Under the pieces are notes generated by a model. The model searched no databases. It was not told the DNA's origin and saw nothing but the letters and a program-made list of their open reading frames with translations. The position numbers and the translations under genes were made by a program. Of a stretch of 9,006 bases of DNA, positions 6,451-9,006 are shown piece by piece; position 1 is the first letter of the stretch, and every line of letters starts with the position of its first letter. This DNA is from Thermoplasmata archaeon (GTDB lineage: Archaea > Thermoplasmatota > Thermoplasmata > Thermoplasmatales > Aciduliprofundaceae): assembly GCA_021160945.1 (NCBI GenBank), contig JAGHBQ010000196.1, forward strand, positions 1-9,006, written 5' to 3'.

Positions 6451-7462
6451 GAACGGCATCCAGTAATTTCTTTGCATGAGTTTTAAGAACATCTTCTGCA
6501 GGTAATCCAAGCTCGCTTTCAACTTTCTCTATATATTTCCTCACCTTCACATCACTCATATTTTCAGCATCTACAGAAATACCAACAACCTTCCCGCCAG
6601 AAACATTCTCAGCAAGCTTTTCATAGAGCTCTATTGTTCTTTCCAGAGAAAGTATCGGGAATCCAAGACCCTCGTATCCACTGTGCTCTTTTCTTGTGGG
6701 GTCATGTGCTATTATTATCTTTTTTGCATATGAGCCATGGAGAATTGCCAAGGTAACTCCACTGTACGCTGGATGAGCCAAATCTCCTTGACCTTCCACA
6801 AAAACTATTTCCTTCTCTTCTCCAACTTTTTTAATCATCTCCTCTACAGCACCTGCCATAAAATCTCCAGGTATGCGGTCTATTACAGCACCTGCATCGC
6901 AACCTATCATAATTCCAGTTTGTCCCGTGGCTACAAATCCTGCATTGAGACCTCTTCTTTTTGCTTCCTGAGTTAATTCCACGGCTGTTATCATCTTTCC
7001 AACACTGCAATCTGTACCTGCAACGAGCACTGTGTTTATATTCTTTCCACTGCCATCAGCCACTCTCAAATTCTTTGGGGTTTTTCTCACATCCCAAATT
7101 TTTGCACCGGTTTTTTCTGCAATGCTTACAAATTCATTATCTTCGCTGAGAAAATAGTGAAGTCCAGATATTACATTTTTTCCCTCCATAAGAGCTTTCT
7201 TAATCTCTCCTCTCCAGTCCTCTGGAAGGGCACCACCTATTGGAGCAGCACCTATTATAAGGGTATCGTAATCTTTTACCTCATCTATACTTTTAACGAT
7301 GGGTACTTTTCTCTTACCTGGAAAGAAATCAGAAGCATAATGCCCTGCCCTATCCTTATCAATTATTGCCACTATTTCATGGGGGGAGTAAAGATATACT
7401 CCCCTTGCTGTCTTTCCCCCGAACCCCAAGAATGTGCCATGGGCTAAGATTGCAAGTTTCAT
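6440..7462 (-). CDS. dgcN: DUF1611 family protein, probable D-glutamate N-acetyltransferase (DgcN-like)
   Basis: Members of DUF1611 (COG3367) have a Rossmann-like N-terminal half and a P-loop C-terminal half. The characterised member DgcN acetylates D-glutamate with acetyl-CoA in marine bacteria and haloarchaea. Visible here are the family start MKLAILAHG, a middle strand TLIIGAAPIGG (67-77), the P-loop-like GTDCSVGKM (149-157), FVATGQTGIMIG (176-187), a conserved EGQGDLAHPAYSGV (223-236) and HDPTRKEH (253-260). The 340-residue length is typical. The gene directly upstream encodes a dipeptide-epimerase-like racemase, the same partnership as dgcN-dgcA, which strengthens the call. No Shine-Dalgarno site precedes the ATG, and a weak TATA sits about 28 bases upstream, so it may have its own promoter. 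The substrate is inferred from the family. Confidence 0.75.
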   Translation of the reverse strand: MKLAILAHGTFLGFGGKTARGVYLYSPHEIVAIIDKDRAGHYASDFFPGKRKVPIVKSIDEVKDYDTLIIGAAPIGGALPEDWRGEIKKALMEGKNVISGLHYFLSEDNEFVSIAEKTGAKIWDVRKTPKNLRVADGSGKNINTVLVAGTDCSVGKMITAVELTQEAKRRGLNAGFVATGQTGIMIGCDAGAVIDRIPGDFMAGAVEEMIKKVGEEKEIVFVEGQGDLAHPAYSGVTLAILHGSYAKKIIIAHDPTRKEHSGYEGLGFPILSLERTIELYEKLAENVSGGKVVGISVDAENMSDVKVRKYIEKVESELGLPAEDVLKTHAKKLLDAVLRA

Positions 7463-7485
7463 AGAGTGTAGATTATAAAGGAGAG

Positions 7486-7493
7486 GTATTTAG
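7486..7493 (-). promoter_or_regulatory. Weak TATA-like element before the DUF1611 gene
   Basis: On the minus strand CTAAATAC is centred about 27 bases before the ATG at 7462, the spacing for a leaderless start. A second AT element (TTTATAA at 7473-7479) is too close to the ATG to act in this way, and a third (around 7505-7516) would give a short leader without a Shine-Dalgarno site. Confidence 0.35.
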
Positions 7494-7550
7494 AATTTAT
7501 TGATTAAATATTAAACTCACCTTCAAGTTCTACTGAAAGTAATGCCATTG

Positions 7551-7556
7551 AAAAAA
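7551..7556 (-). terminator. Possible U-run terminator after the epimerase gene
   Basis: A minus-strand run of six T lies 13 bases after the epimerase stop, inside the 106-base gap (7463-7568) before the DUF1611 gene. No hairpin precedes it. It could end or reduce read-through, making the downstream gene partly independent. Confidence 0.3.
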
Positions 7557-7568
7557 TAATTTTAAAGA

Positions 7569-8621
7569 TTAAAAGATGGAGCTCAGCTCTTTTATTCCAA
7601 GTCCAGGTTTATCGTAGACATAGTTGTAGCCCTTTTCGTATTTTAATCCATCAAATGGCTGCTCCTTCAAATCCCAGTAACCATCGAGATCTGCGTAATC
7701 CACGCCTACTCCGAGGGCAAAGTGGGTACCAGCAGCAATTCCCACCTTCGTTTCAATCATACACCCGACCATTATTTTCATTCCTGCAGCCCTTGCAATT
7801 GAAGCCATTTTAAGAGCTTCATAAATCCCACCGCTTTTCATCAGTTTTATGTTTATCGCATCCACTTTTCCAATGAGGTTAAGAATGTCATGAGAATTGT
7901 GTACACTTTCATCAGCCATTATAGCTACTGGCACTTTCTCCCTCAGTATTTTCATCTCCTCCTCGCGACCCACAGGTAGTGGCTGTTCTGCAAACTCTAT
8001 CTCATATTTATCAATGGCGTTTAACACCTTCACAGCTTGTCTTAGAGAGTATCCCTGGTTTCCATCCACTCTTATCCTCACGTCGGTGATCTTCCTTATT
8101 TCTTTTATTCTTTCTATATCTTCATCGGGATTTAGGCCTATTTTTACTTTAAGCACCTTGGCACCCTGTTCAAGAAGCTCCTCTGCATGCTTTACACTTC
8201 TCTCCACTGAGCTTATGTCAACTGTGAGCGAAGTCTCGATTCTCTCTTTTTTTCCACCCAGAAGATTTTTGAGTGGCATACCGGCCATCTGGGCAAGTAT
8301 GTCAAATAATGCAAAATCTATTGCTGCCTTTGCACTGGAGTTGTGAATCATATTTCTATTAATCTCCTCCATTATTTTTCCATAATTTTCCACATGTTGC
8401 CCTATGACTAAAGGCTTAAATCTTTTGAGAGATGCCACAATAGATTGTACGGTGTCCCCCACTATTTTAGGAGATGGAGATGCTTCTCCATACCCGCAAA
8501 ATTCCTCTGTGCAAATCTTCACTACAACACCTTCATAGTTTTCCATTGTACCAAGAGCTATTTTGAAAGGTTTTTTTAGAGGAATATTTAGCACTTTCCA
8601 ATCCATACTTATGATTTCCAT
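7569..8621 (-). CDS. dgcA: Enolase-superfamily dipeptide epimerase / N-acetyl-D-glutamate racemase (DgcA-like)
   Basis: Muconate-lactonizing-enzyme subgroup of the enolase superfamily. It inverts the alpha carbon of L-Ala-D/L-Glu-type dipeptides or, in the DgcA branch, of N-acetyl-D-glutamate. The capping domain (about 1-125) is followed by a barrel with catalytic Lys160 in KVK (158-160), metal ligands Asp186 (RVDGNQGY), Glu212 (EFAEQPL) and Asp237 (MADES), and the opposing Lys262 (NIKLMKSGG). The D-x-D pair D311/D313 (DLDG), which holds the dipeptide amino group in known epimerases, is present, so a dipeptide substrate remains possible. The 350-residue length is normal. It starts 24 bases after the FtsZ-like stop, and the DgcN-like gene follows it, so D-glutamate or D-Glu-peptide catabolism is inferred. 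No well-spaced Shine-Dalgarno site is seen; GAGGT lies 18 bases upstream. Confidence 0.88.
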   Translation of the reverse strand: MEIISMDWKVLNIPLKKPFKIALGTMENYEGVVVKICTEEFCGYGEASPSPKIVGDTVQSIVASLKRFKPLVIGQHVENYGKIMEEINRNMIHNSSAKAAIDFALFDILAQMAGMPLKNLLGGKKERIETSLTVDISSVERSVKHAEELLEQGAKVLKVKIGLNPDEDIERIKEIRKITDVRIRVDGNQGYSLRQAVKVLNAIDKYEIEFAEQPLPVGREEEMKILREKVPVAIMADESVHNSHDILNLIGKVDAINIKLMKSGGIYEALKMASIARAAGMKIMVGCMIETKVGIAAGTHFALGVGVDYADLDGYWDLKEQPFDGLKYEKGYNYVYDKPGLGIKELSSIF

Positions 8622-8645
8622 AGAAAAGAGAAATAACTTACCTCT

Positions 8646-9006
8646 TCATAATTTTTTCTCCAGTTTTTCTGATATTATGGTAACCTTCACTCTCTCTCCA
8701 TACTCATAGGTATGATAAACATCCACAAATGCCGGGTCGTAGGACTTGACTATAGGGATAACATCCTCTTTTTCTATATTTCCACTGAAAACCATAACTT
8801 TTTTTCCATTCCCCATCCAAGGGGAATCCAGAGCATCTTCTATGGCCACCCTTATCTTCTCCTTCCCCACGCCCAGCCCCACACCTACACCGTACTCTCC
8901 CCGAAGATTCATGTTGAGAAAATTCTTTATTATCACCCTTTTAAAATCAAGTACAATATGTTTCATAACCTCTGCAGGAATGCTCATTGCCACGTTAATA
9001 GGTACA
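8646..9006 (-). CDS. FtsZ/CetZ (tubulin-superfamily)-like protein, C-terminal part, truncated by the right edge
   Basis: The frame is open through the right edge, so the GTG at 8993 is unlikely to be the start. The visible roughly 119 residues match the C-terminal half of FtsZ-like GTPases: a Gly-rich strand YGVGVGLGVG corresponding to the FtsZ segment LALMGIG, then IRVAIEDALDSP (helix and SP turn), a VMVFSGN strand, and a final ERVKVTIIS strand corresponding to the FtsZ segment EVRVTVIA. The T7 loop region reads VLDFKRV where FtsZ usually has N-x-DFAD-V, so the first Asp is kept but the Asn and the catalytic second Asp are Val and Arg. This suggests a non-canonical FtsZ-like or CetZ-like protein rather than the main division FtsZ. 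It ends 24 bases before the epimerase start. The GTP-binding half is outside the window, so the assignment rests on the C-terminal domain alone. Confidence 0.62.
   Translation of the reverse strand, partial: VPINVAMSIPAEVMKHIVLDFKRVIIKNFLNMNLRGEYGVGVGLGVGKEKIRVAIEDALDSPWMGNGKKVMVFSGNIEKEDVIPIVKSYDPAFVDVYHTYEYGERVKVTIISEKLEKKL

Noticed and set aside
7897..8346. A 149-codon open frame antisense to the epimerase gene.
   Set aside because: It is very Ser-rich and lies across the catalytic Lys and metal-ligand codons of a well-supported enzyme gene, so it is a shadow frame.
8646..8993. The GTG at 8993 as the start of a complete 115-residue protein.
   Set aside because: The frame continues upstream to the window edge and the sequence matches only the C-terminal half of an FtsZ-like protein, so it is a truncated gene.

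Overview
The window looks like the chromosome of a thermophilic, peptide-using euryarchaeote. The best guess is the Thermoplasmatota, perhaps the Aciduliprofundum (DHVE2) lineage, inferred from content rather than from a database match. The support is an Nre-family DNA repair protein, KaiC/RAD55-like ATPases, small archaeal zinc proteins, TATA boxes placed for leaderless transcripts, and AT-rich, densely packed genes. No stretch over about 110 bases lacks a gene. I saw no RNA gene, insertion sequence or CRISPR array.

Left block (1-3016, + strand): two overlapping ABC permease genes of the dipeptide/oligopeptide (DppB/DppC) type. Both are unusual. The DppB-like frame is open through the left edge and has an extra exported beta-rich region plus an extra membrane helix before the canonical permease. 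The DppC-like protein carries about 330 extra residues between its first helix and the permease core. That insert looks like a PQQ/WD-type beta-propeller and holds seven N-glycosylation sequons. No ATPase or binding-protein gene is visible here.

Middle block (3072-6450): a two-gene operon of KaiC-like ATPases has a clear TATA box. It is followed by a winged-helix/zinc-ribbon protein with its own perfect TATA box, a tiny zinc protein on the opposite strand, and an Nre-family DNA repair gene divergent from it. Lead genes lack Shine-Dalgarno sites and have TATA boxes about 27 bases upstream. The downstream genes of the two overlapping pairs do have Shine-Dalgarno sites.

Right block (6440-9006, - strand): in transcription order, the C-terminal part of an FtsZ/tubulin-like protein (cut by the right edge), an enolase-superfamily dipeptide epimerase or N-acetyl-D-glutamate racemase (DgcA-like), and a DUF1611 protein (DgcN-like, D-glutamate N-acetyltransferase). 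The last two match the two-step route D-glutamate to N-acetyl-D-glutamate to N-acetyl-L-glutamate. Next to peptide permeases, and in an organism without murein, this suggests scavenging of D-glutamate or D-Glu peptides from bacterial walls. The FtsZ-like fragment has a changed T7 loop.
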